Below are positions 16,593 to 23,685 of a DNA stretch of 64,000 nucleotides, in pieces. Position 1 is the stretch's first letter. The number at the start of each line of letters is the position of its first letter. Under the pieces are notes generated by a model that worked only from the letters and a program-made list of their open reading frames with translations, did no database searches and had not been told where the DNA came from. The translations under genes were made by a program, and so were the position numbers. The DNA comes from Thalassobacillus devorans. GTDB lineage: Bacteria > Bacillota > Bacilli > Bacillales > Halobacillaceae. The stretch spans positions 186,001 to 250,000 of the forward strand of contig NZ_FXEH01000005.1 in the NCBI RefSeq assembly GCF_900176565.1. The letters run 5' to 3'.

Positions 16593-16791
16593 CAATTCCC
16601 ACACCTTTAACAACAGTTTCATCTTCACTTCTATAATATTCAAAGGTTGTCCCAAGCAATGGAAGAATTTCCTTCTTGAAGTGTTGCTTAGGACATTGTT
16701 TAACCACGATATGCTTATTGGCTTCTGTCAAATCTATTTCTAATGGCAGTTGACATACTGGACAATTTTCTCTTGTTCTGATTTTTTTCAT
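16585..16791 (-). CDS. Small zinc-ribbon-like protein upstream of sulP
   Basis: A 68-residue protein with a CPVC knuckle near the N-terminus and a second CPKQH about 22 residues later, which could form a Cys3His metal site. The C-terminal half (KKEILPLLGTTFEYYRSEDE) is unfamiliar. The stop codon overlaps the SulP start, so it may be a small partner or regulator of that transporter, but I do not recognise the family. ATG 16791 has GAGGATAAGG upstream; ATG 16806 is a weaker alternative. Confidence 0.6.
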   Translation of the reverse strand: MKKIRTRENCPVCQLPLEIDLTEANKHIVVKQCPKQHFKKEILPLLGTTFEYYRSEDETVVKGVGIDV

Positions 16792-16924
16792 GTCCTTATC
16801 CTCCATATCGTTTAGTCGTCTCTATATTTATTTTTGATCAGATTACCGTTTTATACTTATAGTTATTTTATTATCTCCCCCTTCACAGAAAAAAACACGG
16901 TAACCCCTATTGGTATATTATAAA

Positions 16925-16938
16925 AGAAAACGCTTTCT
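16925..16938. promoter_or_regulatory. Possible CcpA (cre) site
   Basis: AGAAAACGCTTTCT matches the catabolite-responsive element consensus TGWAANCGNTNWCA except at the outer positions. It lies upstream of the zinc-ribbon/sulP pair (minus) and of the plus-strand gene at 17083. Confidence 0.4.
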
Positions 16939-17082
16939 GTCAAGATTAAGGTATCGAAGGTTTTAGGAAATAAGAATTATATAAATATGCTCTTCCGCAT
17001 TATAGAAGAGTTTTCCTCTCGTTCAGGGTTTATGCTATAATTAGCAGATGATTCTAGAACGGGATAAGAAATGAGGAGTTTT

Positions 17083-17532
17083 ATGCTAAGCTTTAATGAA
17101 AAAATTTCAATCATTGAGGAGTTTCCACAATTGACACGTAAAGAGGTGTCACTCGGGCGAGTGAACTATCATTATTATCCAAGCGTGTATGATAAAACAG
17201 TTGTAGTGTACCACCTTCACCCTAACGGGAATGGTTTTGTTTATACCGGTCAACTGAGTGAGTATGACGCTGATTCAAAAGGTTTAGTCAATATTAGGAA
17301 TTACACCGAAAACCAACTACGCGACATTATTACTGCTGCTATCGGAAACTTATCAACAGACGCTGAAATATCCCATGAACAGACATGGACAGGTCCTGAT
17401 AACCAATCACTGTTGCTGGTTCAGGAAGATTACTTCTGGAATATTTATACTGGAGAGATGCTAGAAGAAAGCTTCGAGACCTATAACGAAGCAGAAGCTT
17501 ATCTTAAAGAAGAAGGATTCATCAAAACATAA
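17083..17532 (+). CDS. Conserved hypothetical protein
   Basis: A 149-residue soluble protein beginning LSFNEKISIIEEFPQLTRKEVSLGRVNYHY and containing VVVYHLHPNGNGFVYTGQL, then LVNIRNYTENQLRDIITAAI. It reads like a conserved Bacillaceae protein of unknown function; no catalytic motif or membrane segment is seen. ATG 17083 is preferred over 17071 because GAGGAG sits at suitable spacing. Monocistronic, with a strong bidirectional terminator right after the stop. Confidence 0.7.
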   Translation: MLSFNEKISIIEEFPQLTRKEVSLGRVNYHYYPSVYDKTVVVYHLHPNGNGFVYTGQLSEYDADSKGLVNIRNYTENQLRDIITAAIGNLSTDAEISHEQTWTGPDNQSLLLVQEDYFWNIYTGEMLEESFETYNEAEAYLKEEGFIKT

Positions 17533-17573
17533 AAAGAAGACGAACTCTATTTTTCGAAGAGTTCGTCTTCTTT
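17533..17573. terminator. Bidirectional terminator
   Basis: Perfect arms AAAGAAGACGAACTC / GAGTTCGTCTTCTTT between the hypothetical gene and the convergent exonuclease gene. Confidence 0.92.
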
Positions 17574-17578
17574 GTGTT

Positions 17579-18238
17579 TCAATAAAACATTCTGCTTTTA
17601 ACAGCTGTTACTTGCAAAAGATCTCCCCAGGTACCATGACCTCTTTCTTGAATCATACGGATGGCTTCACAGAAAAGATAAGCCGTAGTCAGCGTATCAC
17701 CTAAAGCAGTATGTCGCTCGAAAATTTTTGTGCCTAACATGGCCGCATAATCCATTAAGTCTTTCCCACCTTCCGTAGGAAATAAATACCTTAATAAACT
17801 CAACGTATCTACTGCCCTCGGTTTTACAAATTTATATCCTTCCCTGGAAAGCTCACACTTCATCAGCGTAATATCAAATTGTATGTGATGCCCAATCAGA
17901 CAGGTGACAGCATTATCTTCCATCATTTCCGAAAAACGGTTGATAACTTGATAAGCATTCGGGGCTGTCTGTACATCACGATCTTGTATACCCGTTAACT
18001 TAACGATTTTACCAGGAATTTCACGGTCAGGATTGACATAAGTCTGATAGGCGTTTTCTTTTTCCACCTGAAGATTCCGAACTGGAACTGCAGCCAATTC
18101 TATCATCCGATCTTCCTTTTGCACGTTAAAACCAGTCGCCTCCGTATCGACTACTTGAAAACTGACATCTTCCAGCCTGGTTGATAAGGGAATATCCTCT
18201 TGCAAGTCAAAATGAAATCGTTTCGCTCTCTTTATCAT
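17579..18238 (-). CDS. DnaQ-like 3'-5' exonuclease (DEDD superfamily)
   Basis: A 219-residue protein with the three exonuclease motifs: Exo I VVDTEATGF (about 30-38), Exo II LIGHHIQFDITLM with the second Asp, and Exo III HTALGDTLTTAYLF, giving the DEDDh set. It resembles the epsilon proofreading subunit and the exonucleases that follow cNMP/CBS/DUF294 genes in many bacteria. It is the last gene of a five-gene operon with a solute symporter. RBS GTGGAGG precedes ATG 18238. A role in DNA proofreading is not implied by the context; a nucleic-acid or nucleotide target in signalling is possible but unproven. Confidence 0.85.
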   Translation of the reverse strand: MIKRAKRFHFDLQEDIPLSTRLEDVSFQVVDTEATGFNVQKEDRMIELAAVPVRNLQVEKENAYQTYVNPDREIPGKIVKLTGIQDRDVQTAPNAYQVINRFSEMMEDNAVTCLIGHHIQFDITLMKCELSREGYKFVKPRAVDTLSLLRYLFPTEGGKDLMDYAAMLGTKIFERHTALGDTLTTAYLFCEAIRMIQERGHGTWGDLLQVTAVKSRMFY

Positions 18239-18265
18239 AGTTGCTCGCCTCCACTTCCCTTACCT

Positions 18266-20209
18266 TTACAGTGAGTACTGGCTTAACATCGTTGATTGCA
18301 GTTTCCTCATCTCTTTCAAGGCCCGTATCAATTTTTCTTTTTCTTTGGTTGAAAGCTGGGAGAAAGTAAGAATCGATGACGGCGGCTTTCCTGCTGTTAT
18401 GCTCTCCCATTTTTGCTTAATATAAAATTCCATTACCTGAGTTAAGGCATGTCTCAAATCAGTTGCAAACCAATCTGTAATGACGTCTTTCTCTACTAAG
18501 GCTCCTAATTTTTCTAAAGTTGTCCCTTCCAGAATCTGATTGGATAGCGATAAAATCTGCAAAGCATGGTGAAATGGAAATAATACTTCTCTTTTTAGAT
18601 CCAACTGTTTACGGTCTATACGTAAAAGTGCTCGTATTGGCTGTTCCAGACTGGGAATCTGATTTTCTTTTTCCACTTGAGCCAGCCGATATAAAAAGAT
18701 ACTCGAACGTCTGACCTCCTCCTGTACCGTTTCAAGGAAATCTGCATGCAGCTCCTCTGACCCGTACAACTTACGAAAAGAGAAGAAGTTCTGAGCAAGA
18801 AGTAATGTGTCATTGGTCGACCTCATGGACCACCTTCTCAATGTTTCTCTCCACTTGGACAGCGATCCTCTCCACATGGGTTCACTGGCCATCATATTTC
18901 CTTTACATCTTTCGTACCCGGCTTTCTCCAGGTTATTCGTAATTTCTTTCCCAAGTCGTGAAAAATAGTCTTCTACCTCTTCTTTCTTGTTCTCCTCGAC
19001 CTCTTCATAGACAAGAAAGTGATCCTGATCCGTCAGGACGAATTGTTCACCCCGCCCTGAGCTCCCCATTTGATACCAGATAAACGCTGCCGGAGGACTC
19101 CCCAATCCTTGAACCTTAAGTGTATCAACAGCAATTGCTACGGCCCGCTTAGTCAGTCGATCGTAAAGTTCAGTAAGCACATCCAATATATGCAAAGAAG
19201 GTACATTATCACGAATAAGTAAAGCTAAGATATCGTAAATTTCCTTTTTTACTTCGTTTAACTCATGTGCTCCTGTCTCCTCCACCTTTTTTAAAGCAGA
19301 GAACATTTGACGATTTTTCTTTCTTAGTAGATCAGCCATTGTTATCATACCTGCTACCTTTTTTTCGTCATCTAATACGGGAAGATGTTTAACCCCTCTC
19401 AAAATCATTTCTGATAACGCATGATAGTAATAATCGGCGCGGTGGATATGATATGGCTGCTCTGTCATGATACTTTCAGCCAGGTCATTTACCGTTTTGT
19501 TACGAGCGACGACACGGCTTACGAAGTCTTTCTCCGTAATGATGCCTTCCAGGCTCCCATCCTTCGTAATTACAATAGAGCTTGCATCTTCTTTAAGCAT
19601 CGTTTCTGCTGCTTTCTGAATAGTGACATGACGGTCTACAGTAGTTGCCGGCCGAGTCATGATATCCTGTACCCGTAAAAGAAACGGTTCGCTCTCCCCG
19701 AATTCATGAGCGAGTCTTACCTGTTCCGCCAAGGAAACATAGACATCTTTCAGCCTGGAGACTACCTGGTGAAGGAAATAATTACGGATATCTTCTTTTC
19801 TCCATAATTCCTTCAGTACCTCATAAGGAATATAGAGCCCTACTACGGTTTCAATCGCTCTGATCTCAACCATATAAGCATAGGTGTCATCTTCACTTAT
19901 GCCGAGAAAATTGCTGAGGCTGCCAAGACCAAGAATTCCTCCTTCCTGGACAACCTCCAGCACTTCACCTGTGTCTTTATCTTCAGCCGCTGCATAAACT
20001 TCTGCATTCCCTGAAGTAATGATCAAAATACCCTCACGCCGTTTTCTGGCATGGGCGATGATCGCCCCTTCCGGGTACATTCTTTCTTCACAACGGGAAT
20101 ACAGCTCCCGGAAATAACCGTCGGAAAGCTTCTGAAAAAGCGGCTGATGACGGACTTTTTCACGTACCCGGCAACTATTTGGTGGAGTTTGGTACGTCTT
20201 GTGAATCAT
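18266..20209 (-). CDS. cNMP-binding / CBS / DUF294 nucleotidyltransferase-like regulatory protein
   Basis: A 647-residue cytoplasmic multidomain protein. The N-terminus is a cyclic-nucleotide-binding-like domain (about 20-145: YPEGAIIAHARKRREGILIITSGNAEVYA), followed by two CBS domains (about 165-300: IMTRPATTV, IITEKDFVSRV, HLPVLDDEKKVAGMITMADL). Next is a DUF294 GlnD-type nucleotidyltransferase domain with GSSGRGEQFVLTDQDHF (about 400), then a helical DUF294 C-terminal domain. It probably senses nucleotides and modifies or controls the cotranscribed symporter. ATG 20209 has GGAGAGG at 9 bases; the longer ATG 20227 is possible. It overlaps the symporter gene by 35 bases. Confidence 0.85.
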   Translation of the reverse strand: MIHKTYQTPPNSCRVREKVRHQPLFQKLSDGYFRELYSRCEERMYPEGAIIAHARKRREGILIITSGNAEVYAAAEDKDTGEVLEVVQEGGILGLGSLSNFLGISEDDTYAYMVEIRAIETVVGLYIPYEVLKELWRKEDIRNYFLHQVVSRLKDVYVSLAEQVRLAHEFGESEPFLLRVQDIMTRPATTVDRHVTIQKAAETMLKEDASSIVITKDGSLEGIITEKDFVSRVVARNKTVNDLAESIMTEQPYHIHRADYYYHALSEMILRGVKHLPVLDDEKKVAGMITMADLLRKKNRQMFSALKKVEETGAHELNEVKKEIYDILALLIRDNVPSLHILDVLTELYDRLTKRAVAIAVDTLKVQGLGSPPAAFIWYQMGSSGRGEQFVLTDQDHFLVYEEVEENKKEEVEDYFSRLGKEITNNLEKAGYERCKGNMMASEPMWRGSLSKWRETLRRWSMRSTNDTLLLAQNFFSFRKLYGSEELHADFLETVQEEVRRSSIFLYRLAQVEKENQIPSLEQPIRALLRIDRKQLDLKREVLFPFHHALQILSLSNQILEGTTLEKLGALVEKDVITDWFATDLRHALTQVMEFYIKQKWESITAGKPPSSILTFSQLSTKEKEKLIRALKEMRKLQSTMLSQYSL

Positions 20210-21854
20210 CCATCCATACCTCTCCATCTCGATAAGTCATTTGCTCTGGATAACGAAGATCAATGACCTCTTCCTGAGCTTCACGCGTCGGTTCTTTTGT
20301 CGCCAATGAAACAATAATATTAGTTAAAATGGCCGCAGCTGCACCGAAGACACCAGCCCCTGTATCAATAATTCCAAGGACAGTAAATCCGCCATATTTA
20401 GCTGCGAAGATATAACCGAGGGTTACTGATAAACCGACAATCATACCGGCAATAACCCCAGGACCATTGGAACGCTTCCACCAAACACCTAGCAATAGTG
20501 CCGGGAAGAAAGAACCTGAAGCCAGCGCAAACGCCCAGGCAACAATTTGAGTGATTGCCCCCGGAGGATTCAATGCAATCAAACCAGCAATAACAGTAGC
20601 TAATACAATCGACCAGCGGCCAACCAGCAGACGCTTCTTTTCGCTTGCATTCGGGTTGATGGAACGATAGTAAATATCATGAGAGAGCGCAGCTGAGATG
20701 GCGATCATAAGACCACCAGCAGTGGATAATGCTGCAGCCATGGCACCAGCTGCCATTAAACCGATGACGAATATACCCAGATTAGCGATCTCTGGTGTCG
20801 CCATAACTACAATATCGTTACTGATGACAATCTCCTGCCATTGCAGTACACCATCTCCATCTGTATCTGCCACCGATAACAGCCCTGTATCTACCCAGGA
20901 GGCTGTCCAGGTAGGCAAATCGTTAATAGCTGATCCTGCTACTTGTGTCATCAGAATGAAACGGGAAAATGCTGCATAAGCAGGGGCCGATAGGTAAAGT
21001 AAACCAATAAAAAGTAACGCCCATGCCCCGCTCCAGCGAGCCGCTTTCATAGTAGAAACCGTATAAAAACGAACGATAACGTGTGGAAGACCAGCTGTTC
21101 CCGCCATCAATGTAAACATTAATGCAAGAAACTGCCATTTCGTACCTTCTGTAAATGGAACTACGTACTCTGTTATACCAAGTTCCTGATCAAGTACACG
21201 GAGTTCATCAATTACTTGACCATAAGAGACCCACGGCATAGGGTTCCCGGTAAGCTGCAACGCCATAAAAATAACCGGGATCAGGTATGCGGTAATTAAC
21301 ACAATGTACTGTGCCACCTGGGTCCAGGTAATCCCTTTCATTCCTCCAAGTGCAGAGTAAAAGGCAATTAAAACGACCCCAATCAAAGTACCGATAGCCG
21401 CATTGACCTCCAATAGACGACCAATAACGACCCCAGAACCTGACAACTGGCCGACGGAGTATGTAAAACTAATGATAATCGTAGCAACAGCTGCAATCAG
21501 CCTTGCTGTATCGCTTCGATATCTGTCTCCAATAAATTCCGGAACTGTATACCGGCCGTATTTTCGGAGTTGTGGTGCTAATAGGAAGGTTAGAAGCAGG
21601 TAACCGCCTGTCCACCCCATAATATAGGCTAAACCATCGTAACCCAGGACCATAACTGTCCCGGCCATACCGATAAAAGAAGCAGCACTCATCCAGTCTG
21701 CCCCGATTGCCATTCCATTGAAAACCGGAGGAACTCCCCTGCCGGCTACATAAAAATCTGATGTCGCTTTTGCCTTATTGTAAATAGCAATTCCAATATA
21801 AAGACCGAATGTAGCTGCGATTAACGCAAATGAGACTATAAATTGTACATCCAT
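20175..21854 (-). CDS. Sodium:solute symporter large subunit (VC_2705/ActP-like)
   Basis: A 559-residue SSS-family transporter with about 13 helices; FYVAGRGVPPVFNGMAIGADWMSAASFIGMAG and the GGLMIAISAALSHD segment are typical of the VC_2705-type subfamily related to acetate permease ActP. It should import a small carboxylate, such as acetate or a related acid, with Na+. Residues 330-341 (DNA 20832-20867) read DTDGDGVLQWQE, a textbook EF-hand calcium loop between membrane helices. It pairs with the small subunit encoded just upstream and is followed by the DUF294 regulator. Confidence 0.88.
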   Translation of the reverse strand: MDVQFIVSFALIAATFGLYIGIAIYNKAKATSDFYVAGRGVPPVFNGMAIGADWMSAASFIGMAGTVMVLGYDGLAYIMGWTGGYLLLTFLLAPQLRKYGRYTVPEFIGDRYRSDTARLIAAVATIIISFTYSVGQLSGSGVVIGRLLEVNAAIGTLIGVVLIAFYSALGGMKGITWTQVAQYIVLITAYLIPVIFMALQLTGNPMPWVSYGQVIDELRVLDQELGITEYVVPFTEGTKWQFLALMFTLMAGTAGLPHVIVRFYTVSTMKAARWSGAWALLFIGLLYLSAPAYAAFSRFILMTQVAGSAINDLPTWTASWVDTGLLSVADTDGDGVLQWQEIVISNDIVVMATPEIANLGIFVIGLMAAGAMAAALSTAGGLMIAISAALSHDIYYRSINPNASEKKRLLVGRWSIVLATVIAGLIALNPPGAITQIVAWAFALASGSFFPALLLGVWWKRSNGPGVIAGMIVGLSVTLGYIFAAKYGGFTVLGIIDTGAGVFGAAAAILTNIIVSLATKEPTREAQEEVIDLRYPEQMTYRDGEVWMDDSQDVPNSTK

Positions 21855-21906
21855 CGTTGACCTCCTAAATATCTACAACTGTATTTATTACAAAATTAGG
21901 CTCGAT

Positions 21907-22218
21907 TTAATGATCAAGCGTCTTACCAGCGCTGATGGATTCATTCTTCTTGGCATCAATCCCATATTTTTTATCAATCTTGTCACTAACTACCGCATTG
22001 ACAAAAAGAAGAATGATGAAAGTCAATACTGCCCCTTGTGCCCCCATGTAATAGTGAAGCGGGAAGTGATTGAATGTGATGGTTGATAAAGGCTCCGCGA
22101 ATAAAACTACTCCATATGAAACGAGGAAACCGATAGCTAAATAAATCACAATCATTGTCGTCCGGGCGCGGAAATACCCATCTGCCACCTTTTTTTCAAT
22201 TTTCTTCACAATAGCCAC
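21907..22218 (-). CDS. Sodium/substrate symporter small subunit (DUF4212)
   Basis: A 103-residue membrane protein with two helices: RARTTMIVIYLAIGFLVSYGVVLF and GAQGAVLTFIILLFVNAVVSDKIDKKYG. The FHFPLHYYMGAQGAV-like region between them and the YGID end are hallmarks of DUF4212, the small partner of VC_2705-type symporters, analogous to the YjcH-ActP pair. RBS AAAGGAGGTGG upstream. It lies 52 bases before the large subunit gene in the same operon. Confidence 0.88.
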   Translation of the reverse strand: MAIVKKIEKKVADGYFRARTTMIVIYLAIGFLVSYGVVLFAEPLSTITFNHFPLHYYMGAQGAVLTFIILLFVNAVVSDKIDKKYGIDAKKNESISAGKTLDH

Positions 22219-22247
22219 CTCCTTTCAATGTATGGTTTTAACCAAGT

Positions 22248-22433
22248 TCAGCCCCGCAAATTAAAAATAAAACGAATCGTTTCCCAAAAAGGCATGGGAA
22301 CCATGATAATTTTTACTAACATAAACACAAAAACAGAAATAAAAGGAACAACAAGAAAAACCGGCTTTTTCTTGTTGAGAGCCAAAATGACAGAGCCAAT
22401 AGTGATCAATGCAAATATAATTACCCAAACCAT
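22248..22433 (-). CDS. Small two-helix membrane protein, first gene of the symporter operon
   Basis: A 61-residue hydrophobic protein with two predicted membrane segments (VIIFALITIGSVILAL and VFLVVPFISVFVFMLVKIIM) separated by a Lys-rich turn. I do not recognise the family. AAGGTGG sits at good spacing before ATG 22433, and the DUF4212 gene follows after 29 bases, so it is very probably translated as part of the operon. It may be another small accessory subunit. Confidence 0.65.
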   Translation of the reverse strand: MVWVIIFALITIGSVILALNKKKPVFLVVPFISVFVFMLVKIIMVPMPFWETIRFIFNLRG

Positions 22434-22624
22434 GTTTCCAACCACCTTGTGAAAGCGTTATCAAAATTTGAAGCAAACTAATTAAGCAGTTCTTATACGA
22501 CATCCCTCCATCCTTTAGTGCATTATTAAATGACAGAAAATTAATTATATTGCTATTATTCTAAAGTTCGAGTTTATTTGTCAAGTTATATATCACTAAA
22601 AAAAGGTGCAAATCTGTACTAAAA

Positions 22625-22661
22625 CACCCCAGGATAGCCTCTATATGGCTATCCTGGGGTG
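22625..22661 (-). terminator. Terminator of the 79-residue hypothetical gene
   Basis: Perfect 15-bp arms CACCCCAGGATAGCC / GGCTATCCTGGGGTG with a short TA-rich loop and TTTT on the minus-strand side. Confidence 0.88.
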
Positions 22662-22671
22662 AAAGAATTTT

Positions 22672-22911
22672 TTAAACTTTTTCAACAACATATGCTTTCT
22701 TATCCTGATAATATTTCTCTCCGTCTTGAGAAGAATGTTCAAAGAACCCTTCAAATTCCTGCGTAACTTTATACTCACGATCCGGCTCAGTGAATAATTG
22801 GTTTCCATTGTTAGAAAGAAGCACAACGTTCTTTGTTGATACGAAACTATCCAGTTCCTGAGCAGAGTAGTTATTTCCAGGTTTTAATGTATTGAACCCA
22901 CTGTTTGTCAT
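22672..22911 (-). CDS. Small hypothetical protein, probably stress-regulated
   Basis: A 79-residue soluble, acidic protein (NNYSAQELDSFVSTKNVVLLSNNGNQ, then FEGFFEHSSQDGEKYYQDKKAY). I do not recognise it. ATG 22911 is chosen over ATG 22917 because AGGAGG lies 7 bases upstream of the former and only 1-2 of the latter. A sigma-B-like promoter lies 26-51 bases upstream and a strong terminator follows, so it looks like a complete monocistronic unit. Confidence 0.65.
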   Translation of the reverse strand: MTNSGFNTLKPGNNYSAQELDSFVSTKNVVLLSNNGNQLFTEPDREYKVTQEFEGFFEHSSQDGEKYYQDKKAYVVEKV

Positions 22912-22936
22912 AAACATTCCTCCTTTTTTAAAATCA

Positions 22937-22962
22937 GTTCCCAGGAGAAAAAGGCATCAAAC
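22937..22962 (-). promoter_or_regulatory. Sigma-B-like promoter
   Basis: On the minus strand: GTTTGA, 14 bases, GGGAAC; close to GTTTAA-N14-GGGWAW. Placed correctly before the small gene starting at 22911. Confidence 0.45.
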
Positions 22963-23060
22963 ATCTTCCTGTCAAAAATCTGTTTTGGTAATAGTTCACA
23001 CTCATGAACAAACAGAGAAGAAGCAAACTAATGTTGTAAAGGGAAGGGGGTGTTTGACGC

Positions 23061-23219
23061 ATGCAAGGACGAAACATCCAGTGGCTTCCGATTATCGCTT
23101 CCGTCGGTATCGGTGCAGCAACTTACAGCATGATGACAGGTCAAGGCGGACAATTACAAAACGTGTTACCAAGTTTGACGAACATGGCTGGGCAGAACCA
23201 ACAAAACAAGCAAGGGTAA
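23061..23219 (+). CDS. Small hypothetical protein with one hydrophobic segment
   Basis: A 52-residue ORF starting at ATG 23061, with GGAAGGGGG about 9 bases upstream. It has a short hydrophobic stretch WLPIIASVGIGAATYSMM followed by a Gln/Asn-rich hydrophilic tail (MAGQNQQNKQG). Composition and RBS make it a plausible real gene, and an inverted repeat (23252-23283) follows that may terminate it. Function unknown. Confidence 0.6.
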   Translation: MQGRNIQWLPIIASVGIGAATYSMMTGQGGQLQNVLPSLTNMAGQNQQNKQG

Positions 23220-23251
23220 CTTGGCCTTTCGGGTCAAGATCAAATAAAGGG

Positions 23252-23283
23252 AACGAACTCTCCTCTATTCGGGCGAGTTCGTT
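23252..23283 (+). terminator. Probable terminator after the 52-residue gene
   Basis: Nine-bp perfect arms AACGAACTC / GAGTTCGTT followed by TCTTATTATT; the T-tract is imperfect. Confidence 0.6.
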
Positions 23284-23354
23284 TCTTATTATTAACAAGT
23301 GTCCTTTCGAAAAAATATAATATTTTTTCCAACCATCAAATGGAGGTGTACAAA

Positions 23355-23492
23355 ATGAGTAAGAAAGCGAGTAGAAACAAAGGAAGAGCAGCATCAAATG
23401 TAAATCCGCAAGGGCTTAGTGAAGATGTATCTGACCAACAGCCGGATTCTCAATTAGAACAACATACTAAAAAACGCAACACTAAAATATAA
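23355..23492 (+). CDS. Small basic, hydrophilic hypothetical protein
   Basis: A 45-residue ORF with RBS GGAGGTG upstream. It starts MSKKASRNKGRAASNVNPQG, continues with an acidic/Gln stretch and ends in KKRNTKI. The size and Lys/Arg/Asn/Gln-rich composition recall minor small acid-soluble spore proteins, but I cannot assign it to a named Ssp family. The IS element begins 36 bases after its stop. Confidence 0.55.
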   Translation: MSKKASRNKGRAASNVNPQGLSEDVSDQQPDSQLEQHTKKRNTKI

Positions 23493-23560
23493 CAAAAGAA
23501 ATCTGATAAAAAGTGGAATATAAAAAGGAGGCTGGGACAAAACCCAGTAAATTAAACGGA

Positions 23561-23597
23561 AAGTGGTCGGCATCAAAATGATGCCGACCACTTTTTT
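23561..23597 (+). terminator. Hairpin terminator inside the left end of the IS
   Basis: AAGTGGTCGGCATC / GATGCCGACCACTT followed by TTTT. It would stop incoming transcription before the transposase gene, a known way of limiting IS expression. Confidence 0.8.
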
Positions 23598-23685
23598 ATG
23601 GTTTTCTTTTATTTTCAATAAAGAAAATAAGGACAACCTCTGATAAAATTAAAGTTACCACACAATAACCATCGGAGGTGTCCTT

